Below are positions 9,128 through 17,810 of a stretch of DNA of 64,000 nt, one piece after another; positions within the stretch are counted from its first letter, which is position 1; each line of letters begins with the position of its first letter. The stretch spans positions 248,001-312,000 of the forward strand of contig NZ_CP126247.1 of NCBI RefSeq assembly GCF_030142155.1, in the 5' to 3' direction. The DNA comes from Arthrobacter sp. zg-Y820. GTDB lineage: Bacteria; Actinomycetota; Actinomycetes; Actinomycetales; Micrococcaceae. The translations under genes were made by a program, and so were the position numbers. The notes beneath the pieces are model-generated. The model did not search any database. It worked only from the letters and a program-made list of their open reading frames with translations, and was not told where the DNA came from.

Positions 9128-9296
9128 GGTGCGAAGTTATCACCGTCTGCTGTCAACCGGGCAGCGAATATTACGTCCCGCCCATCGTAGGCGCCCCTGA
9201 CCTGCGGCTTTATCGGTCAAAGCAGCACGGTCCGCGTAACACCGCGTCTTGCGGCGACACCTGCGCTGTTGCTCCCTGCCCTGCAGTCGTACCGGA

Positions 9297-9801
9297 TCAC
9301 GGGAAGAAAATCGCGATCAACAGGGCAAGGATGAACGTGGTGTAGGCGAAGGCAACGTAGGCCTGGCCGGTCACGGCGTTGCGGGCCCGGGTGGTCAGGA
9401 CGTTGATGTCAGAGGAGGAAAACGTCGTGGCGATCTGCGCGGATCAGCCCGGGAAGGAGGAGGTCCAGGGCGACGGCGACAGTCGCCAGGATTGACGCCT
9501 GCACGTTGACGGTCGGCAGCCGGCCCGTACGGGTCGCGGTCGCCCGCAGCCAGGAGTGCAGCGTGGCAGCGTCCGCCGCGGCGAAAACCCGGTGGGTCAG
9601 GATGAGCCAGACGGCTGAATAGGCGATCCAGAACACGAAGGCGGTCAGCGCCACGGTATTCAGGGTGACCCGGACCGGGACAAGAGCCGAATATGCCACA
9701 AGGGCCGCCGCACTGGCCGGCAGGGCGGCCGCCAGGGCGCTGAGGCTCCGGCGGCGGTCGCCGGCGAGGGCCGGCACGCCCGGGGGAGGCTGATCCGTCA
9801 T
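9297..9801 (-). pseudogene. DUF1345-like membrane protein, frameshifted and internally deleted
   Basis: Reading from 9801 leftwards, one frame gives 130 residues with two to three membrane helices (for example NTVALTAFVFWIAYSAVWL) and stops at 9409. The adjacent +1 frame then continues with [17 protein letters not shown] and a hydrophobic end, [15 protein letters not shown], stopping at 9297. This second piece resembles the conserved C-terminus of DUF1345 proteins (a TF..SD motif followed by a last helix). The middle of the family, normally about 70-80 residues with a histidine- and RYA-containing segment, is missing. I read this as a decayed gene; the family assignment is from memory of its pattern. 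The alternative is a real 130-residue protein. Confidence 0.5.
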
Positions 9802-9913
9802 AGCCGTGATGCTAGCCCACGGTTCCGGTCATGGCCCCAGCCCTAATGACTTCAATTAGGTTACGAAATTGTGCGCTAATCGCACGGATATGGTCTGATG
9901 ATCTAGGTCAGTT

Positions 9914-9930
9914 TTAGGTAAGCCTTACCT
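9914..9930 (+). promoter_or_regulatory. DtxR/IdeR iron box upstream of the siderophore uptake operon
   Basis: The core AGGTAAGCCTTACCT (9916-9930) is a palindrome with perfect 7-bp arms around one centre base. It matches the known 19-bp DtxR/IdeR consensus TTAGGTTAGGCTAACCTAA closely. It ends 20 nt before the TTG start of the binding-protein gene, so it should repress the operon when iron is plentiful. Confidence 0.88.
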
Positions 9931-9950
9931 TCCGAGCGATAGGAACGACG

Positions 9951-11084
9951 TTGTCCGACTCCCACACCCCGCGGGGAACCACCCGCCGCAGCCTTCTCGG
10001 CGGAGCCGGCCTCGGCTTCCTCGCCCTCGCTCTTGGCGCCTGCTCCTCCCGCGAAACCGTCGCCGCGGCCGGTGGAGCCGCCGGGTCAAAAGGCTTCACC
10101 GTGACTGACATGCGCGGCGTGCAGGTGTCCTTTGACGCCCCGGTGCAGCGGATCGCCACCACGGTCATTCCCTCGCCGTCGATGCTTGCCGCCGTGGACG
10201 GCGGTTATGGCCGCATCGTGGGAATCAACGAATCGACAGTCCAGGCCAACCGGCAGGGCCTGTTCGGGGAGATGTATCCGGAGTCGAAGACCACCACCAC
10301 CGTTTCGCCGTCCAGCTTCACCCCGAACATTGAAACGCTCACCGCCCTGGATCCCGACGTCGTGTTCCAGTGGGCGGACCAGGGCGACGGGCTGGTGGAG
10401 CCGCTGGAAACCGCCGGCTTCAAGACCGTCTGCCTGCTCTACGGCACGCAGGAATACCTGGAAACCTGGGTGGGCCTGTTTGCCGCGATCCTGGGCAAGC
10501 CGGAGCGCGGCACGGAGATCGTGGACTGGATGCACACCGAGATCGAACGGCTGCAGCGGGAACTGTCCTCCGTCACCGCTCCCGTCCGCGTGGTCCATCT
10601 GGGCCAGTCCGGCGACGGCTATTCGGCGTCGAACAAGACCGCCTACATGCACTACTGGATGGAACTGGCCGGCGGGCAGAACATGGCCGCCGACAACATC
10701 TCCGCCGAGAACGTGGTCAGCGCCGAGCAGCTCATCGAGTGGGATCCCGAGGTCATTACGCTGGGCGGCTTTGATGCCCGCACGCCGGCCGAGGTGTACG
10801 CGGACAAGTCGCTGGCCTCCGTGTCCGCGGTGCGCAACCGCCGGGTCTACAAGGCTCCGCTGGGCGGCTACCGCTGGGAAGTGCCGTGTGCCGAGTCGCC
10901 GCTGATGTGGCAGTGGGCAGCCGAACTGTTCCATCCCGAGCTCACCCAGCACAACCTCCGTGCGGCCATGGCCGAGAAGATCTCCTACCTTTACGGCTAC
11001 GAGATTTCCGAGGCCCAGATCGACGCCGCCCTTCGGCTGGACCTGAACAGCGCAAGCGCCGGCTATGACGTGTTCAGTGCCTGA
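9951..11084 (+). CDS. Iron-siderophore ABC transporter, substrate-binding Tat lipoprotein
   Basis: This 377-residue protein is the extracytoplasmic receptor of a FecB/FhuD-type importer. The N-terminus has a twin-arginine signal (TTRRSLLGG, Arg12-Arg13) followed by a lipobox ending LALGAC with Cys31 as the lipid-bearing residue, so it should be folded, exported by Tat and anchored outside. The body has the class III binding-protein layout (RIATTVIPSPSMLAAVD in the first lobe, LTALDPDVVFQWAD, long spine helix, VISAEQLIEWDPEVITLGG-like second lobe). The start is TTG at 9951 with AGGA 6 nt upstream. An iron box lies directly upstream. It is the first of five overlapping genes, consistent with uptake of a hydroxamate such as the product of the des genes at 47-53 kb. 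Confidence 0.9.
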   Translation: MSDSHTPRGTTRRSLLGGAGLGFLALALGACSSRETVAAAGGAAGSKGFTVTDMRGVQVSFDAPVQRIATTVIPSPSMLAAVDGGYGRIVGINESTVQANRQGLFGEMYPESKTTTTVSPSSFTPNIETLTALDPDVVFQWADQGDGLVEPLETAGFKTVCLLYGTQEYLETWVGLFAAILGKPERGTEIVDWMHTEIERLQRELSSVTAPVRVVHLGQSGDGYSASNKTAYMHYWMELAGGQNMAADNISAENVVSAEQLIEWDPEVITLGGFDARTPAEVYADKSLASVSAVRNRRVYKAPLGGYRWEVPCAESPLMWQWAAELFHPELTQHNLRAAMAEKISYLYGYEISEAQIDAALRLDLNSASAGYDVFSA

Positions 11085-12180
11085 GGCGGACACCGGCACG
11101 ACGACGACGGTGACGACGGCGGCCCGGCCGGCGGCCCGCAGCCACCGGCTGGCCCTGCTGCTGTGCGTCCTGATCCTCCTCGCGGTGGCCCTGGTCTCCA
11201 TGGCCGCCGGCCGGTACTGGGTTCCGCCGAATGAAATCCTGCGCATCCTGGCCAACGAAGCCACCGCACTCTTCGGCGCCGGAGGCGGCGAGGGGCTCCT
11301 GCGCCGGACCTGGACCGACCAGGAAGCCACAGTGGTCCTTGACGTGCGCCTGCCGCGCGTCCTGCTGGCCTTCCTGGTGGGCGGCGCCCTGTCGCTGGGC
11401 GGCGCCTGTCTGCAGGCCCTGTTCCGCAACCCGCTGGTCAGCCCGGACATCATCGGCGTCACCGCGGGAGCCTCCTTCGGCGGCGTGCTGGTGCTGACCC
11501 TCGGCCTCTCCGGCGGCTGGATGGTGGGCGGCGCGTTCGGCTTCGGGCTGGCCGCGCTCGCCGTCGTGCTGGCGCTCGGACGGATGGGCGGCGCCGGCGG
11601 GCCGATGCTGATGATCGTCCTCGGCGGCATCGTCGTGGCGGCGTTCTTCAACGCACTGGTCTCCTTCATTACCTACACCGCCGACCCGTACTCCGAACTG
11701 CCCTCGATCGTGCACTGGCTGCTCGGTTCCATTGCCGCCGCCAGCTACACAAAGGTCCTCACCGCTCTCGTTCCCGTGGCGATCGGCGGAGCCGTGGTGC
11801 TGGCGATGCGCTGGCGCCTCAATGTCCTCTCGCTGGGCGACGACGACGCCGCGGCGCTGGGCGTCAATCCGCAGCGGTCCCGCGTGGTGCTGCTGTGCGC
11901 CGTCGCGCTGATGACCGCGGGAACCGTGGCCGTGGCCGGCGCCGTCGGCTGGGTGGGGCTGGTGGTTCCGCACCTGGCCCGGCTCTGGGTCGGCCCGGAT
12001 CACCGCGTGCTGCTGCCGGCGTCACTGCTGCTCGGCGGCACCTACCTGATGCTCATCGATACCCTCAGCCGTTCGCTCAGCAGCAGCGAACTGCCGCTGG
12101 GCATCCTCACCGCCATCATCGGCGCCCCGGTGTTCGTGGCGCTGCTGGCCCGTTCCCAGAAGAGAGGCGCAGTGCAATGA
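11065..12180 (+). CDS. FecCD-family siderophore ABC transporter permease
   Basis: This 371-residue integral membrane protein carries about nine to ten hydrophobic helices and the family signatures DVRLPRVLLAFLVGGALSLGGACLQALFRNPLVSPDIIGV near the start, GDDDAAALGV in the ATPase-coupling loop, and GAVGWVGLVVPHLARL near the C-terminus. It transports the ferric siderophore delivered by the lipoprotein. The ATG at 11065 overlaps the preceding gene by 20 nt; a GTG at 11077 is an alternative start. Only one permease gene is present, so it probably works as a homodimer like BtuC. Confidence 0.92.
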   Translation: MTCSVPEADTGTTTTVTTAARPAARSHRLALLLCVLILLAVALVSMAAGRYWVPPNEILRILANEATALFGAGGGEGLLRRTWTDQEATVVLDVRLPRVLLAFLVGGALSLGGACLQALFRNPLVSPDIIGVTAGASFGGVLVLTLGLSGGWMVGGAFGFGLAALAVVLALGRMGGAGGPMLMIVLGGIVVAAFFNALVSFITYTADPYSELPSIVHWLLGSIAAASYTKVLTALVPVAIGGAVVLAMRWRLNVLSLGDDDAAALGVNPQRSRVVLLCAVALMTAGTVAVAGAVGWVGLVVPHLARLWVGPDHRVLLPASLLLGGTYLMLIDTLSRSLSSSELPLGILTAIIGAPVFVALLARSQKRGAVQ

Positions 12181-13031
12181 CCGTCGCTGCCGCATCCACC
12201 GCCCCCGAGCCGCTGATGCAGGCCACCGGCCTGGGCTTCCGCTACTCGCGGCTCCGGCCCTGGCTGTTCCGGAACCTGGCGTTCAGCCTGGAACGGGGCG
12301 AGATCCTCTCCATCCTCGGGCCCAACGCCCGCGGCAAAACCACCCTGCTCAAATGCCTGTCCGGACTGCTCACCGCCCGCGAGGGGCAGCTCACCAGCGG
12401 CACCACCATTGGCTACGTCCCGCAGGACCACGGGGCCGGCGGCACGTCCTTCACCGTTGCCGAGATGGTGCTCATGGGCCGCAGCCGGCACCTGCGCGCC
12501 TACCAGACACCGCGCCGGGAGGATCACGACGCCGCGGACGCCGCCATGGAGCGGGTGGGCGTGGCCGCCTGGGCCAACCGCAGTTATGCCGAGCTCTCCG
12601 GGGGCCAGCGCCAGCTGGTGCTTATTGCCCGGGCGCTGGCCTCCGGCTCCGAGCTGCTGATCCTGGATGAGCCGGCCTCGGCTTTGGACCTGCACAACCA
12701 GTCCCGGGTGCTGACCGTGCTGTCCGGCCTCGCCGCCGACGGGATGGGCGTCATCATGACCACCCACCACCCCGACCATGCCCTGCACGTCTCCCGCAAC
12801 GCGCTGCTTTTCGTCGGCAGCGACGACACCCGGTGGGGTCCCACCGAGGAACTGCTGACCGGGTCCGCCCTGTCCGCTGTCTACGGGCTTCCCATCTGCA
12901 CCCCCACGGTGGGCACGGTATCCGGAGACCGCGTCATTGCGGTGCCGGACTTCGGACCCTCCTGCCGCGAGGACTGCCCCGTGCCGCCCAGAACCGGCAA
13001 CGCACTGCCATTTCGAAAGGACCCTTTGTGA
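12177..13031 (+). CDS. Siderophore ABC transporter ATP-binding protein
   Basis: This 284-residue ATPase has Walker A as GPNARGKT (residues 48-55), the signature LSGGQRQ, Walker B LLILDEP and the switch histidine in TTHHPDHAL. The Walker A motif has Ala where most have Gly (GPNGRGKT), a variant that keeps the lysine and threonine and is unlikely to abolish activity. The start ATG overlaps the permease stop (ATGA at 12177-12180). A C-terminal extension of about 60 residues with two cysteine pairs (CREDC and a lone C in PICTP) follows the usual end. Confidence 0.92.
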   Translation: MTVAAASTAPEPLMQATGLGFRYSRLRPWLFRNLAFSLERGEILSILGPNARGKTTLLKCLSGLLTAREGQLTSGTTIGYVPQDHGAGGTSFTVAEMVLMGRSRHLRAYQTPRREDHDAADAAMERVGVAAWANRSYAELSGGQRQLVLIARALASGSELLILDEPASALDLHNQSRVLTVLSGLAADGMGVIMTTHHPDHALHVSRNALLFVGSDDTRWGPTEELLTGSALSAVYGLPICTPTVGTVSGDRVIAVPDFGPSCREDCPVPPRTGNALPFRKDPL

Positions 13032-13717
13032 TTTTCCGACTGATCGGCGATACGCCGATGCGCGGCCAGCGCGATCCTTCCTGGCGCGGTGCGCCGGAGG
13101 ACGTGGACGCCTACGACCTCGACGACGACGCCGCCCGGGCGCGGATCCTCGCCGCCGACGGCCTCATCATCGGCGGCGGGGTCGACCACCTGCTGCTGAT
13201 CAAGCACCGGGCCGCGCTCACCGGGTTTGTCCGCAACGGCGGCCGGGTGCTGGTTAACGGGCAGGTCGTTCGGCCGTTCATCGACGGACTGGCACCCTGG
13301 CGCAAGCTGGAGTTCCGCGGTCCCCGGGATGTGCAGCCGCATCCCGTGACACCGCATCCGGTCTGGGAGGGTGTGGACTACCGAGACCTGCACTACCGCA
13401 CGGGAGTGCCGGGCACGCACAGCTACGAGCGGTTGCAGGAAATCGGTGTCGCCGGCTTCTACGGGCGCGGCTACCACCTGGACCTGCCCGACGGCGCCCG
13501 CACCGTCACCGGCATCGGCCAGTACCGCCTGCCCCTGGACTACAGCTACCGGCTGGGCGCCGGGGAAGTGCTGGTCCACGGCGGCAACGATCTGGAGAGC
13601 TTCGGCGACGACCGGTATTCCACCCGGCAGCTGGGCCCGAACCTGGTCGCCTGGCTGGACGGCGCCTCGAAATCCGACAGCACCCCGCCCGGCAGCATCG
13701 AAGGAGCCCGCGAATGA
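13028..13717 (+). CDS. Unknown protein of the iron-uptake operon, class I amidotransferase-like look
   Basis: The frame starts at GTG 13028, overlapping the ATPase stop (GTGA), with AAAGGA 7 nt upstream, and encodes 229 residues. No family is recognised with confidence. The pattern ADGLIIGGGVDHLLLIKH, then LTGFVRNGGRVLVNGQVV, resembles the Rossmann-like core of class I glutamine amidotransferase or ThuA-like folds, in which a strand is followed by a nucleophile turn. Here the turn is LVNGQ, with Asn instead of Cys, so a classical amidotransferase reaction is not expected. A His-rich middle (HPVTPHPVWEGVDYRDLHY) could bind metal. Its position inside an iron-box operon suggests a role in ferric-siderophore handling or iron release; this is inference. 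Confidence 0.75.
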   Translation: MIFRLIGDTPMRGQRDPSWRGAPEDVDAYDLDDDAARARILAADGLIIGGGVDHLLLIKHRAALTGFVRNGGRVLVNGQVVRPFIDGLAPWRKLEFRGPRDVQPHPVTPHPVWEGVDYRDLHYRTGVPGTHSYERLQEIGVAGFYGRGYHLDLPDGARTVTGIGQYRLPLDYSYRLGAGEVLVHGGNDLESFGDDRYSTRQLGPNLVAWLDGASKSDSTPPGSIEGARE

Positions 13718-14385
13718 TCGTCGACACCAGCATTGCGGCCGCCGGCAGCACTCCGCGCATCGGGGTGCTGCACTGCGGCACCTACCCGGCGCTGCGGGCG
13801 CTGGCCGATCCGGCGCTGCAGCCCTACCGGCTCGAGTCCGTCTACCTTCCCGACGCTGATCCGGCGGCGCTCGCTGACCTGGACGTGGTCCTGGTGGGGG
13901 ACCGGCTGCATCAGGGGCAGCTGGCCCGCTTCGCCCCGGCCATCCGCGAAGCGTTGCAGGATTCCGGCAAGACGGTCATCATCCTCGGCGAAAACAAGGT
14001 GGAGCGGTGGCTGCCGAACGTGGGCTACACCTTCCGGCCCACCGTGTTCTGGACCTGGCGCACCGGGGAGGACAACGGCACCCGGCTGCGGCTGCCCGCG
14101 GATCCGATGTGGCAGTACCTCACGGAGCGTGCGGTCTCCTGGCACCACCACGGCCTGCTGCATCCGCCGGAGGGCGCGCGCTCACTGGTGGTCATGGAAG
14201 AGAACGGCACCGATTCAGGGGCCCTGCTCTATGTTGATGAGGTGACCCAGCCGGCCCGCCTGCTGGTGACCACCATGGACCCGATCTATCACCACGGCTC
14301 GGGTTTCATGCCCGGAGCCTCGCAGCTGCTGTATTCACTGCTGCGCTGGGCCACCGCAACGCACGTTCCGGCGCTGCAGGCGTAA
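13714..14385 (+). CDS. Second unknown protein of the iron-uptake operon, distantly similar layout
   Basis: This 223-residue protein starts at the ATG at 13714, overlapping the previous stop (ATGA). Its N-terminal half has alternating strands and helices (RIGVLHCGTYPALRAL; ADLDVVLVGDRLHQGQL; SGKTVIILGENKVERWLP), again like an amidotransferase or flavodoxin-like fold without a nucleophilic cysteine at the expected turn. The second half has WHHHGLLHPPEGARS and DPIYHHGSGF, a notable run of histidines. With the preceding gene it looks like a pair of related, possibly interacting proteins. No signal peptide is present, so it should act in the cytosol. Function unknown. Confidence 0.75.
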   Translation: MIVDTSIAAAGSTPRIGVLHCGTYPALRALADPALQPYRLESVYLPDADPAALADLDVVLVGDRLHQGQLARFAPAIREALQDSGKTVIILGENKVERWLPNVGYTFRPTVFWTWRTGEDNGTRLRLPADPMWQYLTERAVSWHHHGLLHPPEGARSLVVMEENGTDSGALLYVDEVTQPARLLVTTMDPIYHHGSGFMPGASQLLYSLLRWATATHVPALQA

Positions 14386-14429
14386 GCCGCCGACCACAGG
14401 CGGATCGTGCAGCGGCCGGCGGCGGCGGC

Positions 14430-14723
14430 CTAGGCTTTGGCCGGATCCTTCCCGAAGTAGTAGGCAAGGAAGAAGCTCATGGCGAGGGCGCCGGACACCA
14501 CCGAGGCACGTTCTCGGTAGCCTGCCGCCGGCCGGCCCAGCAGGGCGGCGCCGCCGGCAGCGTTCAGGGCGCTCCACGCCGCGTTCGCGAGGGGGCTGGA
14601 CAGACCGACGCCCGGCGGATTGGCAAACGGGGTGGGAAACGGAGTGCCCTGAACGGCGCTGACCCCGTGCGGCACTGCGTTGGCAAGGAGTACTCCGGCA
14701 AGGAATTTGGTGGCGAGGCTCAT
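14430..14723 (-). CDS. Small membrane protein, 97 residues
   Basis: The product has a hydrophobic N-terminal segment (residues 4-24), a second around ALNAAGGAALLG and a third, ALAMSFFLAYYFG, near the C-terminus, so it is probably a three-helix membrane protein. Stretches such as NPPGVGLSSPLANAAWSALN look like the conserved core of small actinobacterial membrane proteins, but I cannot name a family. It converges on the iron operon with a 44-nt gap. The start has only a weak ribosome site. Confidence 0.6.
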   Translation of the reverse strand: MSLATKFLAGVLLANAVPHGVSAVQGTPFPTPFANPPGVGLSSPLANAAWSALNAAGGAALLGRPAAGYRERASVVSGALAMSFFLAYYFGKDPAKA

Positions 14724-14867
14724 GAGGGTGGCGGTGTCCTGTCGGCAGTGGCCTGGCGGCGGGTCAAACGGGTCCGGGCCAGTGTAGGGGCGAACAGGCG
14801 GGCCTGTACAGAGGTTTTACGGCGCGACAGAAGCTTCGCGGCGCGGGGGTTCACGCTTGCCGGCGCG

Positions 14868-15464
14868 TCAGCCCAGGACCAGTTTTACCGCCAGCGCCAG
14901 CATCACGACTCCGATCAGCAGGTCCAGCACCTGCCAGGTGCGCGGCCGGCTCAGGGCTCCGGACAGGGCGCGGGCTCCGTAGCCGAGACCGGAGAACCAG
15001 AGGATGCTGCCGAGAACGGCCCCGGCAGCGAAAATCCAGCGTGCCGCCTCACCGTACTGGTTGGCCAGGCTGCCCAGCAGGACCACGGTGTCCAGGTAGA
15101 CGTGCGGGTTAAGGAAGGTCAGTGCCAGCGTGGTGCTGATGACCGATCCGCGGGAACGCGGAGCCTGCCCGGTCAGCACGGAAGGTTTCAGCGCGGACAT
15201 GAAGGACCTGACTGCGAACCAGGCCAGGTACACCGCGCCGCCCCAGCGCAGGATATCGAGAACCTGCGGGAAGCGGTCAACTAGGGTGCCGATACCCGCG
15301 GTACCGGCCAGGATCAGGACGGCGTCACTCGCCGCGCATAACACCACCACCGCGGCGACGTGTTCGCGGCGGATGCCCTGCCGCAGGACAAACGCGTTCT
15401 GCGCCCCGATGGCCACGATCAGTCCCAGTCCGGTCAGCAGTCCGGTACCCCAAATGCTCCACAT
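14868..15464 (-). CDS. lysE: LysE/ArgO-type basic amino acid exporter
   Basis: This 198-residue inner-membrane exporter has six predicted helices and the family signatures GAQNAFVLRQGI near the N-terminus, CAASDAVLILAG in helix 2 and TFLNPHVYLDTVVLLG in the fourth. LysE/ArgO proteins export lysine or arginine when their cytosolic level is too high. ATG 15464 is chosen; a frame to 15518 adds 18 polar residues before the first helix and is unlikely. The divergent LysR gene is the expected activator (LysG/ArgP), and the 70-nt intergenic region should hold its operator. Confidence 0.92.
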   Translation of the reverse strand: MWSIWGTGLLTGLGLIVAIGAQNAFVLRQGIRREHVAAVVVLCAASDAVLILAGTAGIGTLVDRFPQVLDILRWGGAVYLAWFAVRSFMSALKPSVLTGQAPRSRGSVISTTLALTFLNPHVYLDTVVLLGSLANQYGEAARWIFAAGAVLGSILWFSGLGYGARALSGALSRPRTWQVLDLLIGVVMLALAVKLVLG

Positions 15465-15534
15465 GGCTTCGACGCTAGTTCCCGGCCCTGATGCAGGCAA
15501 ACGAAAGATTGTGCGCATGCATTAGATTTTCTTC

Positions 15535-16416
15535 ATGAACTTTGATCATCTGCGGGCCTTGGCCGCCGTCATCGACGAGGGCACCTTCGAGGCGGCCGCG
15601 GACCGGCTGCACATCAGTCCGTCCGCCGTGAGCCAACGCATCAAGGCGCTGGAGAAGTCAGTGGGACAGGTTGTGGTGCGCCGCGCCGCGCCCTGCACAC
15701 CCACCGACGCCGGGTCGGCGCTGCTGCGGCTGGCCCGGCAGGTGCAGCTGCTGGAGTCCGAGGCCCGGGAAGCCCTGGGTGCGGGGTCCGCGGGGCCGAC
15801 CGCCACGCCCGTGGCCGTGAACGCCGATTCGCTGGCCACCTGGTTCCTGCCGGTGCTCGCGGATGCGGCGGGCTGGGCGGATACCACCCTCGACCTGCAT
15901 GTGGAGGACCAGGATCACAGCAGCCGGCTGCTGCGGCAGGGCGATGTGCTGGGAGCGGTGACCGCGGACCCGGTGCCGGTGAGCGGGTGCCGGGCCGTGC
16001 GGCTCGGAGCCATGCGTTACGTCCCCGCCGCCGCCCCCGGGCTGCGGGACCGGTTTGCCGGGGGCGCCGGCCCGGACTGGAGTGCCATGCCGGTGCTGCA
16101 GTTCAACTCGAAGGACAATTTGCAGCGCAGCTTCCTTGCATCCCACGGTGTGGCCGGCTTTCCGCCGATGCACACGGTCCCCTCCTCTGAGGCCTTCATG
16201 GCTGCCGTGCGGGCCGGGCTGGGCTGGGGAATGGTCCCGGAGCTCCAGGTCGGATCCGACTTCGACGACGGGCGGCTGGTGCTGCTCGATGCCCACGCGC
16301 ACCACGACGTCGAGTTGTACTGGCAGTCCTGGACCCTTCAGTCCGAGCGCCTGGTCCGGCTGACCGCGGCCGTGCGCCGGGCAAGCCGGCAACTGCTTCG
16401 CCAGCCGCCGAGCTAG
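15535..16416 (+). CDS. lysG: LysR-family activator LysG/ArgP
   Basis: This 293-residue LysR-type regulator has an N-terminal winged helix (residues 2-60; FEAAADRLHISPSAVSQRIKALE) and a periplasmic-binding-like effector domain. The sequence around the helix-turn-helix and the divergent lysE identify it as the LysG/ArgP type, which senses lysine or arginine and activates the exporter. The intergenic spacer contains the self-complementary core TGCGCATGCA near 15516, a candidate part of the operator. Its stop overlaps the convergent HAD gene by four bases. Confidence 0.9.
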   Translation: MNFDHLRALAAVIDEGTFEAAADRLHISPSAVSQRIKALEKSVGQVVVRRAAPCTPTDAGSALLRLARQVQLLESEAREALGAGSAGPTATPVAVNADSLATWFLPVLADAAGWADTTLDLHVEDQDHSSRLLRQGDVLGAVTADPVPVSGCRAVRLGAMRYVPAAAPGLRDRFAGGAGPDWSAMPVLQFNSKDNLQRSFLASHGVAGFPPMHTVPSSEAFMAAVRAGLGWGMVPELQVGSDFDDGRLVLLDAHAHHDVELYWQSWTLQSERLVRLTAAVRRASRQLLRQPPS

Positions 16417-17306
16417 CTCACGCCGTCGTCGTTCACTGCCTCGCCGGCGGCCATGGCGGCCCAGCGCGCGAAATAGGCTCCGCCGGCATCTTCGTGGATG
16501 CGGTCCCCGGCGGTCAGCACCGGATAGGGCTTGGACGGAACACCGTCCGCCGGGCGGACGTCAACGTGCGCGACGTCGTACCCCAGAGCATGCAGCTCAT
16601 CCGCCATGGCGTAATCCGTCCGGGAATCCCCGACGGTGCGCCAGATGTGCGGAACCTCGGTTCCGGCGTCCTGCAGCAGGGACAGGGCACGCCGGGCACC
16701 GAGGTCCTTGCCGACGCCCAGGGCTTCGATGTCGGTGGAAATGATGGTGGGATCAATCCGGTAGTCGATCGAGTCGTCGCTGTCCGGTGCGTGGTGATCC
16801 AGCCGGCACACGCCCAGGTCGGACTTCCGCATCAGAGCCAGGGCATCGGCGTCGAAGTCCTGCTGCTCCCGGAGATATTCGGCGTTGGCGACCTCCACGT
16901 GCTGTTCAACGGACACCATGGCGCGCTTGGTTTCGTCGTAGAACATGTGGCCGCGGTACTTGGAAGCAACCAGCTCCCGGACGGCGTCGGCGTAGGCCTG
17001 GGGGAGGGCGAGGGCGGAATCCACCCGGGGCTCACCGGGTCCGGCGCCGGTGAAGGAGAACCAGACGGCACCCTTTTCGCAGACGGCGTGCAGGGTGGTC
17101 TCCGCGGACAGCCCGGCGGCGATCATTGGTTCCATCACCTGCTTGCGGATGAAGTCATCGGACCGGCCGGTGTTGAAGATGACGGGCCAGCCTGCCGATG
17201 CCAGCTGCACGAGGTGCGCAATGATGCCCGGAGGCACCGAGCGGGAAACCGGGCTGGCCACCGGGCCGTCGACGTCGAGCAGCAGGCCAAAGCGGGGAGA
17301 AGTCAC
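16413..17306 (-). CDS. HAD-superfamily hydrolase
   Basis: This 297-residue haloacid-dehalogenase-type phosphatase shows motif I as LLLDVDGPV (residues 8-16; the second Asp is present), motif II as NTGRSDD and motif III/IV as GDSRTDYAMAD. The large insertion between them resembles the Cof/type II cap found in sugar or nucleotide phosphatases. It should dephosphorylate a small cytosolic metabolite of unknown identity. It starts at the ATG at 17306 and appears to be monocistronic. Confidence 0.85.
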   Translation of the reverse strand: MTSPRFGLLLDVDGPVASPVSRSVPPGIIAHLVQLASAGWPVIFNTGRSDDFIRKQVMEPMIAAGLSAETTLHAVCEKGAVWFSFTGAGPGEPRVDSALALPQAYADAVRELVASKYRGHMFYDETKRAMVSVEQHVEVANAEYLREQQDFDADALALMRKSDLGVCRLDHHAPDSDDSIDYRIDPTIISTDIEALGVGKDLGARRALSLLQDAGTEVPHIWRTVGDSRTDYAMADELHALGYDVAHVDVRPADGVPSKPYPVLTAGDRIHEDAGGAYFARWAAMAAGEAVNDDGVS

Positions 17307-17510
17307 AGGGCCAGTATTCCACTGAACGCGGCCTGCCCGAAAACCGCCTGCCGCCCGACCGGCAGCGCATTTGCACAGGTCGGAGGGCCATGCGGGTGTC
17401 CGGGACGCCGCTGCGGCGGCGCTGTGGCCGTGGCCGTAATGTAACGGAAAGCGGACGCCCCGCCGAGGCCCGCTGTTTCAAAGGGTGCGGATCTTCTTTA
17501 GTCTGTATAA

Positions 17511-17810
17511 GTGATCTTCAAAGCTGTTGGCGACGGACGCCCCTACCCTGACCATGGATACGTAACACCCAAGGATTGGGCAGCGGTACCTCCCCGGCAG
17601 GTGCGGCTCGACGAGTTGGTGACCACCAAAAGCACCCTCGATCTTGGCGCACTGCTGGCCGAGGACTCCACCTTCTTCGGAGATCTTTTCCCGCATGTCG
17701 TGCAATGGAGGGACACCATGTACCTGGAAGACGGACTGCACCGGGCCGTTCGGACGGCCCTGCACCAGCGAACCATCCTTCATGCACGCGTCCTGGTGAT
17801 TGATGACTGA
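17511..17810 (+). CDS. Conserved small protein (often auto-labelled VapB antitoxin)
   Basis: The 99-residue product starts MIFKAVGDGRPYPDHG and contains WAAVPPRQVRLDELVTTK and DLFPHVVQWRDTMYLEDG. I recognise this as a small protein conserved in Micrococcaceae that databases often label a VapB-type antitoxin. No PIN toxin follows; the partner is a LytR_C membrane protein whose start overlaps this stop by 8 nt, so coupling is likely. The GTG start lacks a ribosome site. A TAGTCT hexamer at 17499-17504 lies 6 nt upstream with TTTCAA 17 nt before it, consistent with a leaderless transcript. Confidence 0.7.
   Translation: MIFKAVGDGRPYPDHGYVTPKDWAAVPPRQVRLDELVTTKSTLDLGALLAEDSTFFGDLFPHVVQWRDTMYLEDGLHRAVRTALHQRTILHARVLVIDD

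Noticed and set aside
17511..17810. Toxin-antitoxin module
   Set aside because: There is no PIN or other toxin gene next to it; the partner is a membrane LytR_C protein.
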